Origin: a virus
IMG/VR virus record: IMGVR_UViG_3300044910_000148
Coordinates: 1-34,249 of that record
Strand: one strand, 5' to 3'
DNA length: 34,249 nucleotides
Each line of letters opens with the position of its first letter. Position 1 is the first letter of the stretch. The position numbers and the translations under genes are program-made. This document shows positions 1-8,846 of the stretch, piece after piece. The notes under the pieces were generated by a model. It was given only the letters and a program-made list of their open reading frames with translations, was not told the DNA's origin and ran no database searches.

Positions 1-139
1 CAATTTATTGCAGTAAGTTGCCATTTTGATATAGAAGATTGGCTTTTACCGGATTGGGTATTTGATACTGATACAATGACCTTTCGTACTTGCGAAGGGC
101 AAAAAAAAAATAGACCAGCTATTAAATTTGAGATATTCA
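1..139. repeat. Terminal overlap, left copy (circular genome junction)
   Basis: These 139 bases match the last 138 bases of the window. The only difference is an A10 run here (101-110) against A9 at 34212-34220. The repeat lies inside one gene and both copies are read in the same frame, which fits an assembly overlap of a circular or circularly permuted molecule. The closed genome would be about 34,110-34,111 bp. A true short direct terminal repeat cannot be excluded from sequence alone. Confidence 0.93.
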
Positions 140-570
140 ATACAAGTGATAAAACAATCTGGAAAATGTTTGCTAAACACCACTATTTAAGTCATAGTCA
201 TAATAACGCTGCAAGTGTATTCGTAGCTACAATAAATAATCAAATAGCAGGATTTTTAAGTGTTTTATCTTTTCCTCACCCTTTAGTAAAAAACTTTAGA
301 AAAGTTCATAGGTTGGTTATTTTACCAGATTATCAAGGTGCTGGTTTTGGTATTAAGTTCTTAAATGAAGTAGGTAAATACTATAAAAAAAATAAATATA
401 GATTTACTATTGTTACTTCAGCACCAAGTTTAATTAATGCACTAAAAAAATCAACTTATTGGATTTGTAAGCATTATGGAAGAAAACAACCACAAAAAGG
501 AGCATTAAATCGTGGTGTTGGAGATATGGGAAGTGGAAATAGAATAACAGTATCTTTTGAATTAAAATAA
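1..570 (+). CDS. C-terminal part of ABC-ATPase/GNAT fusion protein (5' partial, continues from 33608)
   Basis: The frame is open from base 1 and continues the gene starting at 33608, so the true N-terminus is at the other end of the window. The first residues hold the ABC H-switch region (VSCHFD). After the A10 run comes a GNAT acetyltransferase domain. Its acetyl-CoA loop is visible as RLVILPDYQGAGFG, matching the Q-x-x-G-x-G type motif A. Joined with the other end, the protein is about 357 residues. ABC ATPase plus acetyltransferase fusions are known as COG2401-type proteins, and this looks like one; the substrate is unknown. An ATG at 76 could start a free GNAT protein if the fusion is broken. 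The terminase small subunit follows 20 bases downstream. Confidence 0.8.
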   Translation, partial: QFIAVSCHFDIEDWLLPDWVFDTDTMTFRTCEGQKKNRPAIKFEIFNTSDKTIWKMFAKHHYLSHSHNNAASVFVATINNQIAGFLSVLSFPHPLVKNFRKVHRLVILPDYQGAGFGIKFLNEVGKYYKKNKYRFTIVTSAPSLINALKKSTYWICKHYGRKQPQKGALNRGVGDMGSGNRITVSFELK

Positions 571-589
571 ATAAGAAGGAATAAAGAGA

Positions 590-952
590 ATGGCAAACGA
601 ACATAACTTAATACCGGCAAAAAAAGGGGAAATAAGAAACCCAAACGGCAGACCGAAGAAGTATGTTACCCTTTTAAGGGAACAAGGGTACAAGTTGAGC
701 GAAATTAATGACACAATACAAGTAATGCTTCAGATGGATTTGGATGATTTAAAAGAGGTTTGGGATAATCCAAAGGCTACAATACTTGAAAAGACAATAG
801 CCAATGCTATGCGTAAGAGTTTAGAGAAAGGCTCTTTGTATTCGGTAGAAACCTTACTTACAAGGGTTTATGGAAAACCAAAAGAAACGCAACAAGTAAG
901 TTCTGATTCAAGAATAGAAGTAGTATTTGTAAATGGGAAAACCATTCTATGA
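590..952 (+). CDS. terS: Terminase small subunit-like protein
   Basis: This 120-residue protein probably recognises phage DNA and hands it to the large subunit for packaging. The N-terminal motif GEIRNPNGRPKK (residues 13-24) is a hallmark of DUF5681-like small proteins found directly upstream of phage large terminases. The rest is charged and helical. Its stop overlaps the start of the large terminase gene by four bases (ATGA), which implies translational coupling. An AAGGA stretch lies about ten bases before the start. Position and motif support the call; no HTH is obvious by eye. Confidence 0.75.
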   Translation: MANEHNLIPAKKGEIRNPNGRPKKYVTLLREQGYKLSEINDTIQVMLQMDLDDLKEVWDNPKATILEKTIANAMRKSLEKGSLYSVETLLTRVYGKPKETQQVSSDSRIEVVFVNGKTIL

Positions 953-2100
953 GGATTGAGTTACCTACTCCACATATTAACCAACAAGCTATCATTGATT
1001 CTCAATCAAGGTTTAGGGTTGTACTTGCGGGGCGAAGGTTTGGAAAAAGTGAGTTGAGCCAAATAGAAATAATAGTCAATGCTTTACAAGGCAAACAGGT
1101 TTTCTATGTTACTCCTACCTACAATCTGGCTCGTGTATTCTTTGACCAATTAAGTAAAGCCGTTCCCTTTGAATCTAATAAATCTGAACTATCAATTAAG
1201 TTCCCAAATGGGGGAGCGGTTTATTTCTTTACAGGGGAACGATTAGACAATCTCCGGGGTAGGAAGTTTCACTTTGGGGTAATAGATGAAGCCTCGTTTA
1301 TTCCAGACCTTGAAAACGGATGGCTCAACTCAATCCGACCTACTTTAACCGACTACAAAGGAAGAGCCTTATTTATCTCAACACCGAAAGGCAAGAACTT
1401 CTTTTACTCTTTGTTCTTGAAATCTGGCGAACCCGATTGGCAATCGTTTAAGTTTACAACCTACGATAACCCACACATCGACAAAACGGAGATTGATGAT
1501 GCAAGACTTCAACTCCCCGAAGTTGTCTTTGAACAGGAGTATATGGCTAATCCGGCTGAAAATGCGGCTAATCCTTTCGGGAGTAGTTACATCAAGCAAT
1601 GCACGTTTGAGGTCAGCCACGAGGCTCCTATTGCGTTTGGAATTGATTTGGCGAAGTCGGTTGACTTTACCGTAATCATAGGCTTGGATAAAAATGGCTC
1701 TGTTTGTTACTTTGATAGGTTTCAAAAGGATTGGAGACAAACCAAACAAGTAATAAATAATTTACCTAAAATACCGATGCTAATAGATTCGACAGGTGCG
1801 GGAGACCCAATCTTCGAGGACTTGCAAAGGGATGGCTTACCGGTTAGTGGGTTTAGGTTTACATCAACTTCAAAGCAACAATTAATGGAAGGTCTCGCTT
1901 CGGCTATCCAACAAAGAAAAATAACCTTCCCACAAGGACACATAACTGAAGAGTTGGAAATCTTTGAATACCAATACACCGCTACCGGGGTTCGCTATTC
2001 AGCACCGCAAGGATTTCACGATGACTGCGTAATGTCTCTGGCTCTTGCTTGGCAACACTACTCACGAAATACAGGACAAGGGAAGTATTCTTTTCTTTGA
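949..2100 (+). CDS. terL: Terminase large subunit (packaging ATPase/nuclease)
   Basis: This 383-residue motor pumps DNA into the prohead and cuts the concatemer. The ATPase domain has a Walker A-like AGRRFGKS (27-34), Walker B FGVIDEA (109-115) and coupling motif ISTPKGKN (143-150). The nuclease domain has an RNase H-like acidic set: D233 in FGIDLAK, D280 in MLIDSTGAGD and D358/D359 in FHDDCVMSLALAW. The length is short but complete for compact terminases. It overlaps the small-subunit gene by four bases. Tail genes, not the portal, follow it. Confidence 0.95.
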   Translation: MRIELPTPHINQQAIIDSQSRFRVVLAGRRFGKSELSQIEIIVNALQGKQVFYVTPTYNLARVFFDQLSKAVPFESNKSELSIKFPNGGAVYFFTGERLDNLRGRKFHFGVIDEASFIPDLENGWLNSIRPTLTDYKGRALFISTPKGKNFFYSLFLKSGEPDWQSFKFTTYDNPHIDKTEIDDARLQLPEVVFEQEYMANPAENAANPFGSSYIKQCTFEVSHEAPIAFGIDLAKSVDFTVIIGLDKNGSVCYFDRFQKDWRQTKQVINNLPKIPMLIDSTGAGDPIFEDLQRDGLPVSGFRFTSTSKQQLMEGLASAIQQRKITFPQGHITEELEIFEYQYTATGVRYSAPQGFHDDCVMSLALAWQHYSRNTGQGKYSFL

Positions 2101-2130
2101 ACAAACTAAAGGGTTTTTCTATTTAAGGGT

Positions 2131-2868
2131 ATGAATTGGAAAGACCTTAACGTATTTCAATGGCAGCAACTCAATGACCTTTTCCTAAAAAGTAAAGAAG
2201 TTACTGATTTAGATTTGGCAATAAGTGCTGCTTCTATTTGTACCGGCTTAACGGAACACGAAATAGATTCTTTACCTATAAGCGATTTAAACCCGCTTTT
2301 AAAGGCTATTTCTTTTATCCACGAAGAACTCAAGCCACAACCAGAAAGGTTCATAAAACTCAAAGGAAAGCGTTACAAGTGTATTTACGATGTACGCAAG
2401 ATTCCTGCGGCTCGTTACATAGAAACTAAACACTTCGGTAAAGATGTAAACGCAAACCTTCACAGAATAGCTGCTTGTATGGTTATGCCGATGAAGAAAA
2501 CCTTATTCGGTTGGAAAGTAGATAAGTACGATGCAAGTAAACACGAACAATACTCACAAGACATTTTAGAAGCACCAATAACGCAAGTCCTCGGAAGCGT
2601 GGTTTTTTTTTATCAAGTATACAGAAATTGGATAAAGAGTTCGAAGGATTATTTGATTCGGGAGATGATGGAGAACAAGCTAACGAGATATCAAGCCGAA
2701 GCGGTTCATCAGTCTTTATGCAGTATTATGGATGGATATACCAAACCGAATTGGTTGCTGCATTCGAAAGAATCACGCTTGAAGAGGCTTATGAGTTACC
2801 TACGCTCCAATTCCTTAATAACTTGGCATATCTTAAATCGAAAAGCGAATACGAAGCAGAGCAGCTAA
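2131..2868 (+). CDS. Tail assembly chaperone-like protein, unshifted product
   Basis: The frame-0 product is 245 residues. Residues 1-160 are well-behaved and helical, rich in acidic and hydrophobic positions (LDLAISAASICTGLTEHEI near residue 30). At 2603-2611 the gene runs through nine T residues. A -1 slip there leads into a second open frame ending at 2891. Its content is more protein-like than the basic frame-0 tail after the slip site. This layout resembles the gpG/gpGT tail chaperone pair of siphoviruses, which helps assemble the tail around the tape measure. The gene begins five bases after a CTATTTA box. The chaperone role is inferred from the slip site and tail-gene context. Confidence 0.65.
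   Translation: MNWKDLNVFQWQQLNDLFLKSKEVTDLDLAISAASICTGLTEHEIDSLPISDLNPLLKAISFIHEELKPQPERFIKLKGKRYKCIYDVRKIPAARYIETKHFGKDVNANLHRIAACMVMPMKKTLFGWKVDKYDASKHEQYSQDILEAPITQVLGSVVFFYQVYRNWIKSSKDYLIREMMENKLTRYQAEAVHQSLCSIMDGYTKPNWLLHSKESRLKRLMSYLRSNSLITWHILNRKANTKQSS
2603..2611 (+). promoter_or_regulatory. T9 slippery site for -1 frameshifting
   Basis: In frame 0 the codons are GTT TTT TTT TAT. Sliding back one base gives TTT TTT TTA, so both tRNAs can re-pair fully. The -1 frame stays open for 93 further codons without an ATG of its own. Confidence 0.6.
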
Positions 2869-2891
2869 AACAAGCGTATGCCAAAAAGTAG
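2610..2891 (+). CDS. Tail assembly chaperone, -1 frameshift extension
   Basis: This frame has no ATG start; the first alternative is a TTG at 2628. It is therefore best explained as a C-terminal extension reached by a -1 slip on T TTT TTT (2604-2610). Reading then resumes with TTA at 2610-2612. The join 2131-2610 plus 2610-2891 gives 253 residues. The extension contains YYGWIYQTELVAAFERI and LPTLQFLNNLAYLKSK, typical of chaperone tails in phages of Bacteroidota as I remember them. It overlaps the next gene start (2878) by 14 bases. A sequencing error in the T9 run would give the same picture. Confidence 0.65.
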   Translation, partial: LSSIQKLDKEFEGLFDSGDDGEQANEISSRSGSSVFMQYYGWIYQTELVAAFERITLEEAYELPTLQFLNNLAYLKSKSEYEAEQLKQAYAKK

Positions 2892-3570
2892 CAAACAGAT
2901 ATTAGACCAAGTGTTCGCAGGGTTAGAAACAAGAAACAAACAACTCTACGAAGAGGTAAATAATTTACCCGCTGCTGAACAATTAATTGTTTTAAGTGCT
3001 GCTAACTTCATTTTGAATGTTCAAGACAATCTAACAAAAGCGAACAAGATAGACACAGGCGATTTATTTAATGATATAGCACAAAGCGATTTAATAAAAA
3101 CGGCAAGTGGGTATCAAATTAGTGTTGGTTATCCAAAAGGCTCAAAGGCTGCAAAGTATTATGACTTTGTGAACAAAGGGGTTCAAGGTTTTAAAGAACA
3201 AACAAAAGCACCTAACTCTCCATACAAATACAAAAGCGAATATCCTAAATGGGGTGGAGTATTTCACAAAGCAATATTAGGTTGGTATCGAAGAAACGCT
3301 TCATTAGGAAGAGCAGAAACACAAACTACAAATCTTTCTGGCTTACAAAAGAAAAGAAAGAAGTTACTTAAAATGGTAGATGCAGAACAAAGCAAGAAAT
3401 CACTTGCTTATGCAACTGCGATAAGTATAAAACGAAAAGGATTAAAGACAACAGGATTCTTTGATAAAGCTTACGAACAAAGTTTTGGTAAAGAGTTTAC
3501 AAATCAATTAGGAAAAGCAATAGGCAGAGACATTCAATTATTAGTATCTTATGGCAATAGTAATCAATAG
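2878..3570 (+). CDS. Tail-completion/neck protein, HK97 gp10-like
   Basis: This 230-residue basic protein carries the pattern typical of gp10-like neck or tail-completion proteins. It has an IDTGDLFNDI stretch (about residues 59-68), then a beta-strand and a YYDFVNKGVQGF segment (about 94-105). The C-terminal half is lysine-rich. Such proteins sit between head and tail or cap the tail tube. It starts inside the end of the chaperone extension and overlaps the next gene by 20 bases, so the three are probably co-translated. The family call rests on pattern and context. Confidence 0.55.
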   Translation: MPKSSKQILDQVFAGLETRNKQLYEEVNNLPAAEQLIVLSAANFILNVQDNLTKANKIDTGDLFNDIAQSDLIKTASGYQISVGYPKGSKAAKYYDFVNKGVQGFKEQTKAPNSPYKYKSEYPKWGGVFHKAILGWYRRNASLGRAETQTTNLSGLQKKRKKLLKMVDAEQSKKSLAYATAISIKRKGLKTTGFFDKAYEQSFGKEFTNQLGKAIGRDIQLLVSYGNSNQ

Positions 3571-4765
3571 TTCACCGGATAATTATTCAAGCCTACACGC
3601 TCCTTTGTGGTATGTGGTAGGTTCAAATAATAACTTGCAAACAAACTTTAAATATGTTTGTGATGTTTACGTAGGTGGCAATCTCGTGGCAAGATTAAAA
3701 TCATATCCACAACCTGTATCAACAAAAGGTATTTTCAATGTTTCTTCAATAATAAGAAACTATTGGGCATCATATTTTAAACCAGACATCGTAACCCCTT
3801 CGGCTTTCTCTTATACAGGTTCAGATATTTATGTAGATTTTGAAATTAAATTCGGAGAAGAGTACGATGGAACTACATACACAAATTTAGCTACAAGCAC
3901 AAAGAGAGCCTATAACTACGTTCAAGATTATCTTTACACTCCGACAAGTCCGATGTATCTTACTCCGTTAGAATACGAAACACAATACCAAGGAATTTAT
4001 TTATCAAATCGTGACTATGCCAATATCTACTTTAACAAAGAAAGATTACAGACAGGATATTTATTCCTTTCCTTTTTATCGGATGCGGAGAATACTACTA
4101 AAACACACTCTATTGATGTTTCTGTATGGAACGGAACTACAACAACAAACTACACAGGAGCAGGGGTAAGTTTTAAGGACTTTGCTTTGTTAGACATTTC
4201 GCCACGAGCAATTAACGATTATATTGCTTCATCAATAATTACTTCCACTACTGTTTATTATGATGTTAAAATAAAGATTGCAGGAAATTTAAGAGACACC
4301 GCAAGAGTGTATTTAGATTGTACACAGAACGATGTAGTTACTTTACATTTCTTAAATGCTCTTGGTGGTTATGATACGATGGATTTTACCGCAGTTAATA
4401 GACAAACAAGAAATGTAGAAAAGAGTTTGTTTGAAGGTTTTGAATACGGCTACAACGATGGAGTGTATGATGCATCAATGAGTAGGGCAAATGCTTATGG
4501 AGTTTTATATGGTGGAAGTACACAGTTTGCTACAAGGCAAAGATTAACCTATAAGTTGATTTCCAATTGGTTAAGTTATATTGATTATTTGTGGGTTAAA
4601 CAATTAATTGTATCTCCAGAAGTATATCTTGAAAGAGGTAATAATTTTATTCCTATTAAGATTGGAACAAATAGTTGGACAGAGAAAAAGCGTTACGCAG
4701 ATAAGACCTACAATTTAGAACTTGATATTGAAATCGGCAATAACATAAACTCACAATTCAGATGA
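3551..4765 (+). CDS. Beta-rich tail structural protein
   Basis: This 404-residue protein is rich in Tyr, Thr, Asn and Ser with short alternating hydrophobic strands and almost no charged helices, as in phage tail or baseplate components. It starts MAIVINSSPDNYSSLHAPLW. There is no signal peptide or membrane segment. It overlaps the preceding gene by 20 bases and the following gene by four (ATGA). Its place between the tail-completion-like gene and the tape measure suggests a distal-tail or baseplate role. The exact family is not recognised. Confidence 0.6.
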   Translation: MAIVINSSPDNYSSLHAPLWYVVGSNNNLQTNFKYVCDVYVGGNLVARLKSYPQPVSTKGIFNVSSIIRNYWASYFKPDIVTPSAFSYTGSDIYVDFEIKFGEEYDGTTYTNLATSTKRAYNYVQDYLYTPTSPMYLTPLEYETQYQGIYLSNRDYANIYFNKERLQTGYLFLSFLSDAENTTKTHSIDVSVWNGTTTTNYTGAGVSFKDFALLDISPRAINDYIASSIITSTTVYYDVKIKIAGNLRDTARVYLDCTQNDVVTLHFLNALGGYDTMDFTAVNRQTRNVEKSLFEGFEYGYNDGVYDASMSRANAYGVLYGGSTQFATRQRLTYKLISNWLSYIDYLWVKQLIVSPEVYLERGNNFIPIKIGTNSWTEKKRYADKTYNLELDIEIGNNINSQFR

Positions 4766-6942
4766 TAACTGAAATCTACATTGAAAATACAAGGTTAGAT
4801 TTAAGCAAAGATTTATCATCAGAATACACTTATGCTATTGATGATATACAAGATTTTGCTTCTCGTAATACTAACTTTTCCAAAACTATAATCCTACCCG
4901 GTAATGCAATCAACAACAAAATATTCGGACATACTTTTGAGTTTACCTCAAGCAACTTCTATAACCCTTCAGCAGATAACGTGGGTTACAACTTTAACGC
5001 AGCAAAAGCAGCAAGTTGTGTTATTTATGTAGATAAGATACAAGTATTTAAAGGCATTTTAAGGCTATTAGAAATAACTATTGATAGGGGAACAATAGAA
5101 TACGAGTGTGCAGTTTTCGGAGAATTAGGTGGTTTCATTACTGCTTTAAATAATAAAAAGTTAGAGGATTTAGATTTTAGTTCTTATGACCACCAATGGA
5201 CATATAATAACATAGTTAATTCTTGGCAACAGGCTTCTGGTACTACCGCATCTGGAATGGGATATTATTATCCTCTTATTGACTACGGACAAGTATCGCA
5301 TCCAGATAATAACCATCCGAAACGAAGTTGGATATATAAAGCCTTCAGACCTGCATTATTTGTTAGGGAATATTTAGATAAGATAATCACTAATTCGGGT
5401 TATACTTGGGAAGGAGATTTCTTTAATTCAAATCTTTTTAAAAGGTTAGTAATACCTAATAACCAAAAGTCATTTTCAAGGTTAAGGAACTATAACTTCC
5501 AACGTAGAAACTCAAGCTATACATTTACTGAAGCCGATGGTACTTCAAAGTTATTTCCATTACCTATTTCTGAATTAACACAGAACTATACACCAAACGG
5601 AACGTTTACACAATTTACTTATACAGGAACAAGTTTTACCGGACAATACGAAACGGATATAAGATTATTCTGGCAAAAGAATAGTTCCATTCCTTTCAAC
5701 TTTGATGTTTTAGTAAACGGAACAATAGTTGGCACACATAGTTGGGAAAGTTCAACTTCTCCAACTCCTGTTCTTTTTGAATTAAAAGTAACTAATAACA
5801 TTACATTAAATACAAACGATGTATTAAGTTTTAGATTCAGACAAGATATTGCGAGTGATTTTGAATTATCGGTACAAACAGGGCAAGGGTTAATAAGAAT
5901 AAAAACACCGGGATTGGTGCCTGTTGATTTTGTTTTAAATGATATGCTTGAAGTAAATCAATCTATACCAAAGGGTGTATTTCAAAAGGACTTTTTTGCT
6001 TCGATAGTTAAAATGTTTAATCTATATGTTGTTGAAGATACAACCAGAGATAAGCATTTAAAGATTATTCCTTTTATAGATTACTATACAACAACGGCTA
6101 ACTTCTTACAAGTAAATGACCTTGAAGAAGAATTGTTAGTTGATAATGTTGATTTACTTTTATTAGATGATTATAGTGCTTCGCATTTAGATTGGACTGC
6201 AAAAGTAGATAGAAGTAAACCATATAAGTTAAAGCCAATGTCTGAACTTAATGGAAGATACTTTGAGTTTAAATATAAAAGCGACGCTGATTATTACAAC
6301 GAAATATATTCAAAAAGATATTCCGAAGGATATGCAGACCATATCGAAGATACAGGATATGATTTTGCAAACGATAAACAAACATTAGAAATAGTATTTT
6401 CAGCTACTCCTTTGGTTGGTTATTCTGGAGAGGATAAAGTATTTCCAACTATATTTAAACTTTCTAATACTCAAAATTCTCAATCCGAAGATACAATAGA
6501 CCATAACATTCGGATAATGCAAATTCGTAAAGTTAATGATGTAACAACTTGGTTCATTAAAGATGGCAACCAAAACATAGGTGCAGGTTTAACAAGCTAT
6601 GGTTATGCAGGACATTTAGATGACCCGGATACCGCAACTTCTGATATTAACTTCGGTGTACCTAATCAATTGTATTTTACCTTATCTGTAAATTACCCTT
6701 CAGCTAATTTGTTTAACGGATTCTGGAGTGATTACGTTGCGGAAATAACAAACAAAGATTCCAAACTTTTAACTTGCAATCTCTATTTAAAGATAACCGA
6801 TATGTATGGTTTAGATTTCTCAAAACTGATATATATAGATGGTGCTTTATGGAGATTGAATAAAGTTATTGACTACAACCCTACGAACCCCGAAAGCACT
6901 AAATGTGAATTTTTACGAGTAATTGAATTAACATACGCATAA
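4762..6942 (+). CDS. Large tail/baseplate protein
   Basis: This 726-residue protein begins MITEIYIENTRLDLSKD and continues with a long beta-rich region of Tyr, Thr and Asn-rich strands. It lacks transmembrane segments and coiled coils. Size, composition and position directly before the tape measure suggest a baseplate hub or tail-tip protein. Together with the 404-residue neighbour it may form the distal tail. The stop codon and the tape-measure start share one base (TAATG). I do not recognise a catalytic domain. Confidence 0.6.
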   Translation: MITEIYIENTRLDLSKDLSSEYTYAIDDIQDFASRNTNFSKTIILPGNAINNKIFGHTFEFTSSNFYNPSADNVGYNFNAAKAASCVIYVDKIQVFKGILRLLEITIDRGTIEYECAVFGELGGFITALNNKKLEDLDFSSYDHQWTYNNIVNSWQQASGTTASGMGYYYPLIDYGQVSHPDNNHPKRSWIYKAFRPALFVREYLDKIITNSGYTWEGDFFNSNLFKRLVIPNNQKSFSRLRNYNFQRRNSSYTFTEADGTSKLFPLPISELTQNYTPNGTFTQFTYTGTSFTGQYETDIRLFWQKNSSIPFNFDVLVNGTIVGTHSWESSTSPTPVLFELKVTNNITLNTNDVLSFRFRQDIASDFELSVQTGQGLIRIKTPGLVPVDFVLNDMLEVNQSIPKGVFQKDFFASIVKMFNLYVVEDTTRDKHLKIIPFIDYYTTTANFLQVNDLEEELLVDNVDLLLLDDYSASHLDWTAKVDRSKPYKLKPMSELNGRYFEFKYKSDADYYNEIYSKRYSEGYADHIEDTGYDFANDKQTLEIVFSATPLVGYSGEDKVFPTIFKLSNTQNSQSEDTIDHNIRIMQIRKVNDVTTWFIKDGNQNIGAGLTSYGYAGHLDDPDTATSDINFGVPNQLYFTLSVNYPSANLFNGFWSDYVAEITNKDSKLLTCNLYLKITDMYGLDFSKLIYIDGALWRLNKVIDYNPTNPESTKCEFLRVIELTYA

Positions 6943-8831
6943 TGGCAGAAGAATTAGTAGGTTTTAAGATAGTAATTAACGGACAAGAAAAGGTCGTTAA
7001 ATCATTAGGGGAAATGAAGCAGCTTCTTAAAGAAGCTAATTTCGAGTTATTATCCGCTCAAAAAAACTTTGGAGAGTATTCTAATGAGGCAGTACAAGCA
7101 GCTAAAAAAGTTGCAACTTTAAAAGATTCAATAGGAGAGGCAGCAGAGACCGCACAACTATTTGACCCAGGTAAAAAGTTTCAAGTATTTGCTGGTGCAT
7201 TAAGTGCGGTAGCGGGTGGTTTTAGTGCGGTACAAGGTGCGTTAGGTTTACTAGGTGTAGAAAGCGAGAATGTAGAAAAGAGCCTTTTAAAAGTACAATC
7301 TGCTCTTGCTCTTTCGCAAGGGTTAAGTACTGTTGCTGATTCGGTAAAAGATTTTCAACGATTAGCTGCGGTTATACAACAAAGCACGTTATTTACAAAG
7401 GCTTTTCAAATTGCAACAATTGCTGCAACTGCGGTACAAAGAGCATTTGGTATAGCGGTAACAACAACAAGCACTGCCTTTAAAGTTTTAAGAGGGGCAA
7501 TTCTTGCTTCTGGTATCGGTGCATTAGTTATTGGTGTTGGATTATTAGTAGACAAAATAATTGATTGGACTAACAGAAGTACAGAAGCAGAAAAGGCTCA
7601 AAAAAAACTTGCTGATTCTACTAAAAAATTAAACCAAGATATTGATAATCAAATATCTATTCTAACCGCATTAGGTGGGAAAGAAGATGAAATATATAAA
7701 TTAAGATTACAAAGAAACGAAAACGAACTAAATGTTCTTCGTAATAAGTTAAAAACAACAGGTAAACTTAATGAGGAAGAAGTTGCACAATTTAAGAAAC
7801 TAAAAACCGATAAAGAGGTTTTAGATATCCAAGAAACTAATCGAATAAATAAGCAGCAAGAAGAAGAAACTAAAAAAAGGCAAGAAGAAAATAAAAAGGT
7901 TGTTGAAGATAGAAAGACAAGAAATAAAGAGATAGAACAAGCTGATGCTGACTTATTCCAAAAGACACAACAAATAAGTGATGAAATCTTTTTATCTGAA
8001 ATAGAAGATGAAAAGGTAAGAGAAGAAGTAAGATTAGCCACACAATTCGAAAGAGATAAGGCAGAGATTGAAAGAAGTGTAGCAAGTGAACAAGCAAAAC
8101 AAGATGCTATAAAAGTTCTGCAACAAAAGTATGATTTAGATAGGAAGGTATTATCAGATGAAAGAAGTGCGGCAGAAGTAGATGCTTTAACAAATAAACT
8201 ATTTGCAGAAGTTCAAGCAGAGCAAGAAGCAAGTGATTTAAAGATTCAAAATTCATTCGATGAATTAGATGCTATAACTAATAATTTACTTGCAGAGGTA
8301 GATGCTGAAGCAAAGGCGGCAGAAGCTAAAAAGCAAATAGCAGAAGCAGAAAGTCAATTTAAAAAGCAGCAACTTATGGAAGTGGGTGCTGCGGTGCAAA
8401 ATCTAACTACTATTGTTGGAAGAGATACAGTCGCAGGAAAGGCTTTAGGTATCGCAACTGCTTTAATTAACACTTATCAAGGAGCATCGGAAGCTATCAA
8501 ACAAAAATCTACTTTACCTTCTCCCTTTGATGTTATAGCCAAGGTAGCGAATGTCGGTGCAATCATTGCGACAGGATTAAGAACAGTAAAAGCAATTACT
8601 TCGGTACAAGTTCCGGGAGTTGGTGGTGGTGCTTCTCCTGCAACACCAAATGTTCAAGTAGCTGCACCGATTACTCCTGCTCCGACTCCACAAGTAGCTT
8701 CAACCTTATTGAATGCACAAGCTATTCAGCAATTAGGTTCAGCAACAAATAGAGCGTATGTAGTTGAAAGTGATGTAACTAACTCACAAGAAAGAATCAG
8801 AAGAATCAATAGGGCTGCAAGATTAAGTTAA
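6942..8831 (+). CDS. Tape measure protein
   Basis: This 629-residue protein would set tail length. It has hydrophobic Ala/Gly-rich helices (about 83-205, including ILASGIGALVIGVGLLVDKI at 187-206). A long charged coiled coil follows (about 210-475), then a second hydrophobic segment (about 480-555, AGKALGIATALINTYQGAS) and a Pro/Ala-rich linker. An internal duplication is visible: DALTNKLFAEVQAEQEAS (414-431) resembles DAITNNLLAEVDAEAKAA (443-460). At about 0.15 nm per residue the tail would be near 90 nm. The length is modest for a siphovirus. Call is by architecture. Confidence 0.8.
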   Translation: MAEELVGFKIVINGQEKVVKSLGEMKQLLKEANFELLSAQKNFGEYSNEAVQAAKKVATLKDSIGEAAETAQLFDPGKKFQVFAGALSAVAGGFSAVQGALGLLGVESENVEKSLLKVQSALALSQGLSTVADSVKDFQRLAAVIQQSTLFTKAFQIATIAATAVQRAFGIAVTTTSTAFKVLRGAILASGIGALVIGVGLLVDKIIDWTNRSTEAEKAQKKLADSTKKLNQDIDNQISILTALGGKEDEIYKLRLQRNENELNVLRNKLKTTGKLNEEEVAQFKKLKTDKEVLDIQETNRINKQQEEETKKRQEENKKVVEDRKTRNKEIEQADADLFQKTQQISDEIFLSEIEDEKVREEVRLATQFERDKAEIERSVASEQAKQDAIKVLQQKYDLDRKVLSDERSAAEVDALTNKLFAEVQAEQEASDLKIQNSFDELDAITNNLLAEVDAEAKAAEAKKQIAEAESQFKKQQLMEVGAAVQNLTTIVGRDTVAGKALGIATALINTYQGASEAIKQKSTLPSPFDVIAKVANVGAIIATGLRTVKAITSVQVPGVGGGASPATPNVQVAAPITPAPTPQVASTLLNAQAIQQLGSATNRAYVVESDVTNSQERIRRINRAARLS

Positions 8832-8846
8832 AATCTATTTATAGTT

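Noticed and set aside
1-139. Terminal repeat as a genuine phage direct terminal repeat
   Set aside because: It lies within one gene and the two copies differ in a homopolymer, which fits assembly overlap of a circular map better; a real DTR is not fully excluded.
1378-1749. 123-codon minus-strand frame inside the large terminase
   Set aside because: The opposite frame carries clear terminase motifs; this one has no domain and lies fully inside it.
7649-8097. Ser/Leu-rich minus-strand frames under the tape measure coiled coil
   Set aside because: They are the antisense of Lys/Glu codons, which gives Ser/Phe/Leu strings; no start signal or neighbour context.
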